Shown here: positions 35,191 to 43,810 of the stretch, in pieces | How positions within the stretch are numbered: the first letter of the stretch is position 1 | How the letters are laid out: each line of letters begins with the position of its first letter | Assembly (NCBI RefSeq): GCF_041346945.1 | Contig: NZ_CP166850.1 | Span: forward strand, 1,240,001 to 1,304,000 | DNA: 64,000 bases | Direction: 5' to 3' | Source: Amycolatopsis sp. cg9 | GTDB taxonomy: Bacteria > Actinomycetota > Actinomycetes > Mycobacteriales > Pseudonocardiaceae | Translations under genes and position numbers: made by a program | The notes under the pieces: generated by a model | The model's input: only the letters and a program-made list of their open reading frames with translations | What the model was told of the DNA's origin: nothing | Databases searched by the model: none

Positions 35191-37812
35191 TCAGCGGCTC
35201 GGGAGGGTGCTGGGGACCAGCACCTTCACCAGCCAGTGCGTTGCCGCCGCGATGCCCTCTTTGTTGTTCGCCTCCGTGTGGACGGCCAGGGCCGCGCGGA
35301 ACGCGGCAATCGCTTCCGCGCGGGTGTGGTCGTGCAGGCAGATGCCGAGGTGAAGCCACGCGTCGGCTTCGCGCTTGGCGTCGCCGATGCGGTGGAACAG
35401 GCCGGTCGCTTCGCGGAAGGCCGCACCAGCGGCGGCTGGTTCCCCGGTCCGGTGGTGCAGGACGCCGATGTTCGCCAGCGTCATGGCCTGCCCGAAAAGG
35501 TCGTCGTGGGCCCGGGTGAGGCTCAGCGCGGCCTGGTGCGCGACCGCCGCACCCCCGGGGTCGCCCGACTCCGTCAGCACGTGCCCGAGGTTGTTCGACG
35601 TCATCGCCTCGCCGTGCCAGTCGCCGATGCGGTGGTAAGCGCGGACGGCTTCGCGGTGCGCCGCCGCGGCTCCGGCGTAGTCGCCCTCCTGGGATCTCGC
35701 GTGCCCCAGGTGGGTCCACCGCAAGGCGACCGTTCCCGTCGGCTCTTCCCCGCCCTCCAGGGCGATGCTCCGCCGGTAAGCGTCATCGGCTTCAGGGGCG
35801 CGTCCGAGGCGGCGGAAGAGGAACCCGAGACTCGACCACGCCGCGGCCTCGGCCGCGACGTTCCGCTTCGCCCGGCCGACCGCGATGGCGGCGCGGTTCA
35901 CCCGGACGGCATCCGCGGACCGGCCCGCGTCCAGCAGCGCATCGGCCATTCTGGACCGCGCCGTCACCTCGTTCTCGACGTCGCCGATGTCCCGGCAGAT
36001 CCCGGCGGCCTCCTCGTAGGCGAGGACGGCGTTCTCCGTTTGCTCATCGGCCGCCAGCGCGCTCCCCAGGTTGATCCACGCACCCGCCTCTTTCCGGGAG
36101 TCGCCGGCTCTGCGGTAGGCGTCGACGGCGGTGCGGCAGGCGTGCACCGCCTCTTCGCGCCGCCCCGCCACCTTGAGCGTGTTTCCGAGGTTGTTCCACG
36201 CTTTGGCGGCCGCATGGGTGTTGTCGTTCCGGGTGTGCAGGTCGATGGCGACCCGGTAGAGCTCGATCGCCTCGGCGGCCAGCCCGACTTTGCCCAGCGC
36301 GATCCCGAGGTTGCTCGCCATGTCCGCACGTGCCGCCGGGACGCCGGAAAGACACGCGCTGGCATACCCGAGGCGCGAGATCATGAGCAGATCGGTCAGG
36401 TGGTCGTGCCGGTTCTGGTACGTGGTCAGGTGGCTGCACAGCACCATGGTGTAGCGGTGGTTCCCCGATTCAGCGGTCTTGTGCGCGACCGCGAGCAGCG
36501 TCGGGTACTCGGTGGCCAGCCAGCGCACGGCGTCTTCGGTGCGGGTGAAGCGGTTGTGGACCGGCCGTTCCGCAAGGGCGGACAGGTGGTGCACGGCGTC
36601 CTGTGCGGTGAACACGTAGTGGTCGACCAACCGGGTGTCCGCCGCGTGGATCTCGGCCGCGCTCAGCCCGGCATCGCAGGTTTCCGCGTGGGCGCGAACG
36701 AGGTCGTGCATCCGCCAGCGCTGGTCGGCGTGGGCGAGCAGATGGGCCTGACGCAGCGTGCGCAGCAGCGGCACAGTGCGGGCACCGGACGAGCCGTTGA
36801 GGACGGCGGCGACTTCCGTGGGGCAATCCGGACCCACGGTCAGGCAGAGCAGCCGCAACAGCCGGGCCGCGGCCCGGTTGCGGCGAACCAGTCGGTGCCA
36901 GGAGAGGTCGAGCACCGCTGCCAAGGCCCGCTCGCCGTGCGCGAAACCCACGATTCCGGCCTCGGTCAGTTCGGCCGCCAGGTGCGCGGGTGTCAACGCG
37001 GGTTCGTCCGCGAGCAGGGCCGCGACGATCCGCAGAGCCAGCGGGAGCCGCCCACAGGTGCGGATCAATTCCCGCGTCCCGATCGGATCCGCGGAAATCC
37101 GCCGCTCCTCCGAAACCAGATCGCGGATGGCCCGGTCGAGCAACACCCTCGCGTTCTCGTTCGTCAGCACACCGAGCGAGAACCCGCGGGCCCCGGGGAG
37201 GTCCAGAGTTTCGCGGGTCGTGAGCACCACCCGGTGACCGTCGCCGGCGGGGAGCAGCCCCTGGATCTGTTCCGCGGTGGAGACGTTGTCGAGCACCAGC
37301 AAGACCGCTTTCCCCGACTGGCCCAGCCGGTCGAGCAGTTGCTGGTAGGCGGCCAGCTGCTCGCCCACGTCCACGGGGATCTCGTGCGGGTCGACGCCCA
37401 AGAGCCGCATCAACGGACGCAGGATCGCCCGCGCGGGAACGCCGCCGTCAGCTCGGTAGCCCTGCATGTCCACCGAGAAGACGCCACCGGGGAACCACTC
37501 GGCTTCGCCCGCCAACCGCGCGCAGTGCAGCGCCAGCGCCGTCTTGCCCACACCGCCCATCCCGGCGACGTACGAGACCGAGCTCCCGGAGCCGGATCGC
37601 AGCAGCGACGACAAGCGTTCGGTTTCTTCCTCCCGGCCCACGAAGACCTCGGCGCACGCTCCGACGTCACTTCGCACCGGCAGCACCACGGCGACAGCGG
37701 TGCCCGCCGGAGGCTGGACGAGGTTGACAGCGCCGATCGTGCCCGCCTGCACGACCGTTCCGATGTCTCCCCGCGCGTCGATGGCGTTGCCGACGTGCTT
37801 CTTCGCCTCCAC
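35191..37812 (-). CDS. NB-ARC/STAND ATPase with TPR repeats
   Basis: An 873-residue signal-transduction ATPase. The N-terminus carries a short glycine/valine motif (GDIGTVVQAGTIGAV) common to actinobacterial NACHT/NB-ARC proteins. The NTPase has GMGGVGKT (84-91), LLVLDNV and TTRE motifs, a winged-helix linker, and at least seven TPR units from about 490 to 860 (for example AWNNLGNTLKVAGRREEAVH). Such proteins oligomerise on sensing a ligand; some relatives act in phage defence, others in regulation. The GTG start is uncertain; a GGGAGGAG lies 24 bp upstream. Confidence 0.85.
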   Translation of the reverse strand: MEAKKHVGNAIDARGDIGTVVQAGTIGAVNLVQPPAGTAVAVVLPVRSDVGACAEVFVGREEETERLSSLLRSGSGSSVSYVAGMGGVGKTALALHCARLAGEAEWFPGGVFSVDMQGYRADGGVPARAILRPLMRLLGVDPHEIPVDVGEQLAAYQQLLDRLGQSGKAVLLVLDNVSTAEQIQGLLPAGDGHRVVLTTRETLDLPGARGFSLGVLTNENARVLLDRAIRDLVSEERRISADPIGTRELIRTCGRLPLALRIVAALLADEPALTPAHLAAELTEAGIVGFAHGERALAAVLDLSWHRLVRRNRAAARLLRLLCLTVGPDCPTEVAAVLNGSSGARTVPLLRTLRQAHLLAHADQRWRMHDLVRAHAETCDAGLSAAEIHAADTRLVDHYVFTAQDAVHHLSALAERPVHNRFTRTEDAVRWLATEYPTLLAVAHKTAESGNHRYTMVLCSHLTTYQNRHDHLTDLLMISRLGYASACLSGVPAARADMASNLGIALGKVGLAAEAIELYRVAIDLHTRNDNTHAAAKAWNNLGNTLKVAGRREEAVHACRTAVDAYRRAGDSRKEAGAWINLGSALAADEQTENAVLAYEEAAGICRDIGDVENEVTARSRMADALLDAGRSADAVRVNRAAIAVGRAKRNVAAEAAAWSSLGFLFRRLGRAPEADDAYRRSIALEGGEEPTGTVALRWTHLGHARSQEGDYAGAAAAHREAVRAYHRIGDWHGEAMTSNNLGHVLTESGDPGGAAVAHQAALSLTRAHDDLFGQAMTLANIGVLHHRTGEPAAAGAAFREATGLFHRIGDAKREADAWLHLGICLHDHTRAEAIAAFRAALAVHTEANNKEGIAAATHWLVKVLVPSTLPSR

Positions 37813-38117
37813 CGAAAGATTGTCCCGGATCTCAGGCTCCTCCCGGTGGCGGGGTGGAGCCGCCAGGCATCAAGGCGTTGTTTTCAGGTGACCTCCTTTC
37901 CCAGGTCCGCTCTCCCGGCCACACCACCGACGTTACCGAACAAACGTGCGACGGGTCATCGCTGGATCGGGTGAAACCAACAGCCGGTTTCCCTTTCCCC
38001 GCAAGGGAAACCTCTCGAGCAGCCCCCGATTCCATCCTACCGGGGAGCACCGACAAAACCGGTCACGCGAGCACTCCGCCTAGACTCCTCGCAACGGCAC
38101 CCGGAGCAAGGAGCGGC
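37813..38117. other. 305 bp divergent region with a 10 bp perfect hairpin
   Basis: No gene is seen. GGTTTCCCTT (37986-37995) and AAGGGAAACC (38003-38012) form a perfect inverted repeat with a 7 bp loop. As it lies between divergently transcribed genes it is more likely an operator or leader structure than a terminator. Confidence 0.4.
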
Positions 38118-38987
38118 ATGGCGAACCTCGGCGGCACCTACCCCCTCGGCGGCGAAGTACCGGTCGCCCGCATGGGATACGGCGCCATGCAGCTGGCCGG
38201 CCCCGGGGTCTGGGGGCCGCCGCGGGAGCACGACACCGCCGTCGCCGTGCTGCGGGAAGCCGTCGAGCGCGGGGTCACCCACCTCGACACCAGTGACTAC
38301 TACGGCCCGCACACCGTGAACGCGCTCATCAAGGAAGCCCTCCACCCCTACCCCGAGAACCTCTGCATCGTCACGAAAGTCGGCGCGCGGCGAACCGAGG
38401 ACAAGGCCTGGCCGCCCGCGCTGTCGGCCGACGAGCTCACCCAAGCCGTGCACGACAACCTGCGGAACCTCGGGGTCGACGCGCTCGACGTCGTCAACCT
38501 CCGGCTGAGCAACGCCGCCGGGGACTACCCCGTGCCGATGTCGCTCGCCGAGCCGTTCGGGGTGCTCGCGGAGCTTCGGGAGCAGGGGCTCATCCGGCAC
38601 CTCGGCGTCAGCCACGTCACCGCCGCGCAGCTCGACGAGGCCAAGACCATCGCGCCCGTCGTCTGCGTGCAGAACCAGTACAACCTCGCCCACCGCGAGA
38701 ACGACGACCTCGTCGACAAGTGCGCCGCCGAGGGGATCGCCTTCGTGCCGTACTTCCCGCTCGGCGGGTTCAGCCCGCTGCAGTCCGGGCTGCTCGACGA
38801 CTGCGCCGCGCGGGTCGGGGCCACGCCGATGCAGGTCGCGCTGGCCTGGCTGCTGCAGCGGTCGCCGTCGATGCTGCTCATCCCGGGTACGTCGTCGCCG
38901 GCGCACCTGCGGGAGAACCTCGCCGCCGCCGACCTCGAGCTGCCCGCCGATGTTCTCGCCGATCTCGACCGGATCGGCGCACCCTGA
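38118..38987 (+). CDS. Aldo/keto reductase family oxidoreductase
   Basis: A 289-residue TIM-barrel NADPH-dependent reductase. Of the usual Asp-Tyr-Lys-His tetrad, Asp and Tyr are in HLDTSDYYG and Lys in IVTKVGARR. The histidine position is replaced, as the strand reads DVVNLRLSN. The cofactor-binding end (LLIPGTSSPAHLRENL) is conserved. AAGGAG lies 6 bp before the ATG. The missing histidine suggests altered substrate or activity; several actinobacterial AKRs share it. Confidence 0.87.
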   Translation: MANLGGTYPLGGEVPVARMGYGAMQLAGPGVWGPPREHDTAVAVLREAVERGVTHLDTSDYYGPHTVNALIKEALHPYPENLCIVTKVGARRTEDKAWPPALSADELTQAVHDNLRNLGVDALDVVNLRLSNAAGDYPVPMSLAEPFGVLAELREQGLIRHLGVSHVTAAQLDEAKTIAPVVCVQNQYNLAHRENDDLVDKCAAEGIAFVPYFPLGGFSPLQSGLLDDCAARVGATPMQVALAWLLQRSPSMLLIPGTSSPAHLRENLAAADLELPADVLADLDRIGAP

Positions 38988-39031
38988 TCGCTACGCTGAG
39001 CGCGCACACAGGCACGAGAACGGAGAAAAGC

Positions 39032-39439
39032 GTGGCGGAGTGGGGCGATCTGGTCGCTTACATCAGGGAGTCGTACCGGGTGGTGCGCGACGAGCCCGAC
39101 GAGCTCCGCATCCGCCTGATCTTCGGGGACGAGCCCGACACCGAACAGCGCGCCCAGATCGTCGTGATCGCCCGCGAGATCCTCGACCAGCGCGAGGACT
39201 GGGTGCAAATCGCGACGCCGTTCGCCCGGCACGACGAGGTCGACCTCCTCGCCGTGCTGACCGAGGTCGGCGAGGCGATCGTGGTGGGCGGGATCGCCGT
39301 GATGGGCGACCACCTCGTGCTGCGCCACTCGCTGCCGCTGGTCAACCTCGACATCAACGAGTTCATCGATCCCCTCGAGCTGGTCGCCGGCGCGGCCGAG
39401 CTGCTGGAGCAGCAGTTCACCGGCCGCGACGACTACTGA
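39032..39439 (+). CDS. YbjN/chaperone-like small protein
   Basis: A 135-residue acidic protein with an alternating helix/strand pattern: LRIRLIFGDEP, QIVVIAREILDQREDWVQI, VGGIAVMGDHLVLRHSLPLV. This resembles the YbjN/CesT type III chaperone-like fold, with no known specific role. GGAGA precedes the GTG start. The 3' end overlaps the convergent MFS gene by 23 bp. Confidence 0.65.
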   Translation: MAEWGDLVAYIRESYRVVRDEPDELRIRLIFGDEPDTEQRAQIVVIAREILDQREDWVQIATPFARHDEVDLLAVLTEVGEAIVVGGIAVMGDHLVLRHSLPLVNLDINEFIDPLELVAGAAELLEQQFTGRDDY

Positions 39440-41054
39440 GCGGAACCACCGCGGCAGCGGCGGCGACCACCAGCCCGGCCCCGACGCCGAGCGGGGCCGC
39501 CGCCGTCCCGCTGCCCAGGTAGAGCCCGCCGAGGAGAGCGACGCCGAGGGTGCCGCCCAGCTGCTGGACGGCGTTGAGCAGCCCGGCCGCCGAGCCCGTC
39601 TCGTGCGGCCGGACGCGGGCCAGCGCCGCGGTGAAGAACGGCACCGTGAAGGTGCCCATCCCGAGCCCGCACAAGGCGAGCGCGACCGGCAGCGGCCACG
39701 GGTAGCCCGGCACCGAGGCGTAGACCGCGACCGCGGCCAGGATCCCGAGCAGCAGCACCGCCAGCCCGCCGAACATCACGCGCGCGCCGAACCTCGGCAC
39801 CAGCCGCGCCCCGGCGAACCACGACGAGACCGCGAGCCCGGCCGAGAGCGGCAGCAGGGTCAGGCCCGCGGTGCGCACGTCGGCGCCCAGGCCCAGCTGG
39901 AGCTGCATCGGTACCACCTGCATCAGCCCGGTCATGGCCGCGAAGAACAGAAGGGACCCGGCGAGCGCCGCCGGGAAACCGCGGTGGGTGAACAGGCTCG
40001 GCTCGACCAGGGGTGCGGCCGACCGGCGCTGGTGGAACCCGAACACCACGAGCACCCCGACCCCGGCAGCGAGCGGCCGCCAGTCCGGCCCGGCGGGATC
40101 GATCAGCGGGTACACGAGCAGCCCCGCCCCGGCGACGGCGAGCGCGGTACCCACGAGGTCGAGCCGCGGTCGGGTGGCGGGCCGGTGCTCACGCGGCCCC
40201 GCAGCGGCAACGCCGGGTGCGGCACCGGTCGGGTCGAGCCGCGATCGCTTGGCGGCCCGGTCTCCGCCCTGCCCAGCGCTGGCGACAACGGGTGCGACGA
40301 CGGTCGGGTCGAGCCGCGGTCCGATAGCAGGCCCGCCTTCACACGACCCCACGCCAGCGACGACGGACCCCGCGCCGGCCGGATCGCGCCGCGGTCCGAT
40401 GGCAGGCCCGCCTTCACACGACCCCGCACCAGAAACGACAGACTCGGCGCCAGCGGGATCGAGCCGCGATCGGGCGGTGGCAGCCCCGTCTTCGCGCAGC
40501 AGCCGCGCGGCCAACAGCACCGCCAGCCCCAGCGGGACGTTCACCAAGAACACCGCCCGCCACGACGTCGCCTGTGTGAGCAGTCCCCCGAGCAGCGGGC
40601 CGGTCACCGCCGACAGGCCCATCACCGGGCCGATGGTGCCCAGGGCCTTCGCGAGTTCGTTGCCCTCGAACAGAGCGCGGATCAGGCCGATCGTCTGCGG
40701 GATCACCAGCGCCGCCGCCGCGCCCTGGAGCGCTCTCGCGCCGATGAGCAGTCCCGCGTTCTGGGCCGCCGCGCACCCCAGGGACGCGAGGACGAAGCCC
40801 GATACGCCGATCTTGAACACCTTGGCGCGCCCGAGGATGTCGCCGAGGCGGCCGCCGGTGATCAGGAAGGCTGCGAACGGCAGGGTGTAGGCGGCGCTGA
40901 ACCACGGGATGTCGGCGGCCGGGCCGGGTAGGGCCGTGTGGATGACCGGGCCCGCGACCTGCACGATCGTGGCGTCGAGCAGGTTCATCGCCTCCGCGGT
41001 GAGCAGCACCGCGAGTGCGGCCCAACGCCGCCGGTAAGCCGTTGTGGTCGGCAC
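39417..41054 (-). CDS. MFS efflux transporter (DHA2-like) with repeat-expanded central loop
   Basis: A 545-residue membrane transporter. N-terminal helices include NLLDATIVQVAGPVI and the motif GGRLGDILGRAKVF between helices 2 and 3. The cytoplasmic loop after helix 6 contains four tandem 25-residue units, each starting Asp-Pro or similar (DPAGAESVVSGAGS...), before the next helix LDLVGTALAVAG, which seems to be the seed of the repeat. Such exporters expel drugs or antibiotics. Strong GGAAGGAGG before the GTG. It is divergent from the Lrp-type regulator, its likely controller. Confidence 0.88.
   Translation of the reverse strand: MPTTTAYRRRWAALAVLLTAEAMNLLDATIVQVAGPVIHTALPGPAADIPWFSAAYTLPFAAFLITGGRLGDILGRAKVFKIGVSGFVLASLGCAAAQNAGLLIGARALQGAAAALVIPQTIGLIRALFEGNELAKALGTIGPVMGLSAVTGPLLGGLLTQATSWRAVFLVNVPLGLAVLLAARLLREDGAATARSRLDPAGAESVVSGAGSCEGGPAIGPRRDPAGAGSVVAGVGSCEGGPAIGPRLDPTVVAPVVASAGQGGDRAAKRSRLDPTGAAPGVAAAGPREHRPATRPRLDLVGTALAVAGAGLLVYPLIDPAGPDWRPLAAGVGVLVVFGFHQRRSAAPLVEPSLFTHRGFPAALAGSLLFFAAMTGLMQVVPMQLQLGLGADVRTAGLTLLPLSAGLAVSSWFAGARLVPRFGARVMFGGLAVLLLGILAAVAVYASVPGYPWPLPVALALCGLGMGTFTVPFFTAALARVRPHETGSAAGLLNAVQQLGGTLGVALLGGLYLGSGTAAAPLGVGAGLVVAAAAAVVPLSSRRGR
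40158..40457. repeat. Four tandem 75 bp units inside the MFS gene
   Basis: The marker GTCGAG (or variant) recurs at exactly 75 bp spacing: 40158, 40233, 40308, 40383 and 40458. Units keep the reading frame. Two adjacent units share long identical stretches (for example GGCAGGCCCGCC), the others are diverged, so the expansion is stepwise and the latest duplication is recent. Confidence 0.85.
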
Positions 41055-41154
41055 GACGTGCCTCCTTCCGTCCGCCGCCACCTTGGCTTCGCCGCCACAT
41101 CCGCTTCCACCCACGAGCGGGAACCAGCGGATTTCTTCCAGCCGATGCGGTTGG

Positions 41155-42111
41155 ATGAGCGATATGACCACCCTGGACGCCGTCGACCGCGCGCTGGTCC
41201 ACGCGCTGCACGTCGACGGCCGGGCGCCGTTCACGAAGATCGGTGACGTCCTCGGCGTCTCGACGCAGACCGTCGCGCGGCGCTACCGGCGGCTTCGCGC
41301 CGAAGCGTCCCTTCGCGTCGTCGGCTTGCCGGATCCGCAACGCGCCGGGCAGGCCGAGTGGATGGTCCGGCTGACCGCGACGCCGCAGGCCGCGCAGGAC
41401 ATCGCCCACGCGCTCGCGCGCCGCGCGGACACCGCGTGGATCAAGCTCGTGTCCGGCGGCACCGAGATCTGCGTGAACGTCCAGACGCCGGCCGCGAGCG
41501 ATCATTCGCTGCTGCTGCGCGACATCCCGCGCACGGCGAGCGTCACCGCGGTGTCGGCGCACCAGCTGCTGCACCGCTACTTCGGCGGCCCGACCGCGTG
41601 GCTCGGCCGGGCGAACTCGCTCGACGCGGCGCAGGTCGCGGCGTTGACGCCACCGGCGACGGGCGGAGGCAAGCCGCTGACCGGCGACGACACCGATTTA
41701 CTGGCCGCACTGCAGCGGGACGGCCGCGCGAGCCTCGCCGAACTGGCCACCGCGACCGGCTGGTCGGCGGCGACCGTCGCGCGCCGGCTGGCGGACCTCC
41801 AGGCCGGCGGCACGGTGTTCTTCGACCTCGAGATCGACCCGGCGCCGCTGGGCGCGACGACGCAGGCGCTGCTCTGGATGGCCGTGGCGCCGGCGCACCT
41901 CGACCACGTCGCGAAGACCCTCGCCACGCACGAAGAACTCGCGCTCGTCGCCGCCACGACCGGCCCGGCCAACCTGGTCGCGCTGGCCCTCTGCCCGGAC
42001 GCGGCCGCGCTGCACCGCTACCTGACCCGCCGGTTGGGCGCGCTCGACGAGGTCCGGACACTGGAGACCGCGCCCGTGCTGCGGACGATCAAGGCCGCCG
42101 CGTCCCGCTGA
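41155..42111 (+). CDS. Lrp/AsnC family regulator, tandem double-domain
   Basis: A 318-residue protein made of two consecutive Lrp/AsnC units. HTH 1 (DAVDRALVHALHVDGRAPF; STQTVARRYRRL) and HTH 2 (DLLAALQRDGRASLAELATA; SAATVARRLADL) each precede an effector-binding domain. A single chain carrying two modules is common in actinobacterial Lrp proteins. Two nearby ATGs (41155, 41164) are possible; the second has GGATGAG upstream. It is divergent from the MFS exporter. Confidence 0.88.
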   Translation: MSDMTTLDAVDRALVHALHVDGRAPFTKIGDVLGVSTQTVARRYRRLRAEASLRVVGLPDPQRAGQAEWMVRLTATPQAAQDIAHALARRADTAWIKLVSGGTEICVNVQTPAASDHSLLLRDIPRTASVTAVSAHQLLHRYFGGPTAWLGRANSLDAAQVAALTPPATGGGKPLTGDDTDLLAALQRDGRASLAELATATGWSAATVARRLADLQAGGTVFFDLEIDPAPLGATTQALLWMAVAPAHLDHVAKTLATHEELALVAATTGPANLVALALCPDAAALHRYLTRRLGALDEVRTLETAPVLRTIKAAASR

Positions 42112-42114
42112 AGT

Positions 42115-42747
42115 TCACTCCGGTTTCCGCGCCAGCACCCTCCCCTGCGGCACCCGCGCCGCCGGATCGCGCAGCACCTGCGTGACGACCTCGAACCCGG
42201 CCTCGGTCACCAGCGCGCAGACCCGCTCCACCGGCAGCCAGTAGATGTCGAGCGAAAACCCGTCGTGGCCGTAGCCGTCGCTGCGGTGGTGCCGCCGGTC
42301 ACCGACGTGGAACCCCAGCTGCAGGTAGCCGCCCGGGCGCAGCACCCGGAACAGCTCGGCGCACACGGCCGGCAGCCGCGACGGCGGTGTGTGGATGATC
42401 GAGTACCACGCCACCGCGCCGGCTAGACCGCCGTCCGGCAGGTCCAGCGCGAGCAAGGATCCCTCGGAAAACCGCAGGCCGGAGTGCTCGCGACGGGCGA
42501 CGGCGAGCATCTCCGGCGACAGGTCGACACCGACGACGTCCAGGCCCGCCCCGGCCAGGAACGCCGTCACGCGCCCGGTGCCGCAGCCGAGGTCGGCGAC
42601 CGGGCCCTCGCCCACCAGGTCGGCGAACGCCGTGAACAGCGCGCGGTCTTGGACGTCTTCGGCGAGCGGGGGCACGAACCGGTCGTAGCTCTCGGCCACG
42701 ATCGCGTACGTGGCCCGGGTGGGGTTCAGGAACTGGTCGTCGGTCAC
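42115..42747 (-). CDS. Class I SAM-dependent methyltransferase
   Basis: A 210-residue protein with the SAM-binding motif I VADLGCGTGRV, acidic loop VVGVDLSPEML and motif VLRPGGYLQLGF. Substrate is not predictable. It ends 3 bp from the convergent Lrp gene. The GTG start lacks a strong ribosome site, so the start is moderately certain. Confidence 0.87.
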   Translation of the reverse strand: MTDDQFLNPTRATYAIVAESYDRFVPPLAEDVQDRALFTAFADLVGEGPVADLGCGTGRVTAFLAGAGLDVVGVDLSPEMLAVARREHSGLRFSEGSLLALDLPDGGLAGAVAWYSIIHTPPSRLPAVCAELFRVLRPGGYLQLGFHVGDRRHHRSDGYGHDGFSLDIYWLPVERVCALVTEAGFEVVTQVLRDPAARVPQGRVLARKPE

Positions 42748-42791
42748 GGCGCGGACGCTACCGGCGGGCACCGACAGTTTCCGGATGTGTC

Positions 42792-42968
42792 CTAAGTGGA
42801 CTTGACCTGGGCGAGGTGGTCGAGCATGCCGCGGACGGCCTCGAACTCGCGGACCTCCTGGCGGCAGTCCTGGCACGCCGCCAGGTGCCGCTCCACGCGT
42901 GCCGCCTCGGCGGTCTCGAGCAACCCCAGGCTGTAGGCCCCGAGGTCGGTCCGGTCGTACCGGCCCAT
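42792..42968 (-). CDS. Short zinc-finger anti-sigma-type protein
   Basis: A 58-residue protein consisting almost only of a zf-HC2 domain: LGAYSLGLLETAEAARVERH, with His-x3-Cys-x2-Cys in HLAACQDCRQEV. Zinc-containing anti-sigma factors bind their sigma factor through this domain. It lacks the usual transmembrane or output part, so it could be a soluble redox-sensitive anti-sigma factor or a truncated one. No sigma factor gene is adjacent. Confidence 0.7.
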   Translation of the reverse strand: MGRYDRTDLGAYSLGLLETAEAARVERHLAACQDCRQEVREFEAVRGMLDHLAQVKST

Positions 42969-43284
42969 GGATCGCGTCTCCGTTTCCGCATCCCGCGAGG
43001 GAACGCCCGCACTACCGGACGCCTCCAGGGTCCTGTCCGGGACGCCTCCCGGGCGAGGTTCCCCCGTTTTCCACCCGATCGGCGGACAACGGCAGTAGGC
43101 AGCCGAGCCGTGTGAGTGACAAGGCCGGTCACCGTACCCACCGGTCACGACACGGAAAGCGTTTGTGCGCGGAACTTCGCCGATTCCGCGTCATGGCTCC
43201 GCCACTCCGTCGTCCGACCTGCGTCGGACCGGGATTTTCCGGCTCCGACCTGGGCAAGCAGGGCGATCCGAAACGAGGAGAGCG

Positions 43285-43533
43285 ATGACCGTACGGAGCC
43301 ACCGGGCGGACGACGTCGTGGACGAGGTCGGGGTGTGGCTGGCCGGGGAGTTCGCGGGCAGGCTGCCCGCCTCGGAGATCGACCGCGTCGTCAAGGTGAC
43401 GCGGGTCGACCTCGAAGGGAGCATCGCGTCGGAGGAGCTCGGGGAGATGCTCCACCGGCTGGGCCGCGCCCGGCTGCAGCGCATCCTGCAGCTCGCGCCG
43501 GCCGCACGGGTGCGGATCCCGCAAGCGCGGTGA
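43285..43533 (+). CDS. Small three-helix-type protein
   Basis: An 82-residue protein (ADDVVDEVGVWLAGEFAGRL; ASEIDRVVKVTRVDLEGS; ASEELGEMLHRLGRARLQ), all helical. It resembles the small three-helix-bundle dimerisation domain proteins of actinobacteria, without known function. The ribosome site GAGGAG is well placed before the ATG. Confidence 0.65.
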   Translation: MTVRSHRADDVVDEVGVWLAGEFAGRLPASEIDRVVKVTRVDLEGSIASEELGEMLHRLGRARLQRILQLAPAARVRIPQAR

Positions 43534-43685
43534 CGAGGGGACGGCCGGGCCCGGGCCCGGCCACTCCCCCCGATCAGGCAGCAACGCGTGATCCCGCGGT
43601 GAAGAACCGGCGCGCTGACCGGATCCGGGACCGCGTCCCGGCGGACGTTCGCGCAGACCCGTTGCCCGGATCGGCGGCTTTCTTG

Positions 43686-43701
43686 ACTGGACTAGACCAA
43701 T
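43686..43701. promoter_or_regulatory. DasR-type (dre) site upstream of the GH19 chitinase
   Basis: ACTGGACTAGACCAAT matches the DasR-responsive element consensus ACTGGTCTAGACCACT at 14 of 16 positions. It is about 110 bp before the chitinase start. DasR is the GntR-type repressor that controls chitin and N-acetylglucosamine genes in streptomycetes and relatives. Confidence 0.65.
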
Positions 43702-43810
43702 CTGCTCTAGTGACCGGTGTCACCCTCGTCCCGGCCGGATGAGCACACCCCCTCCGACACCGGGCGCCCCCGCGCCCGGACTCCGTCGTGGCCGAAGGAG
43801 TGAGCCAGTC

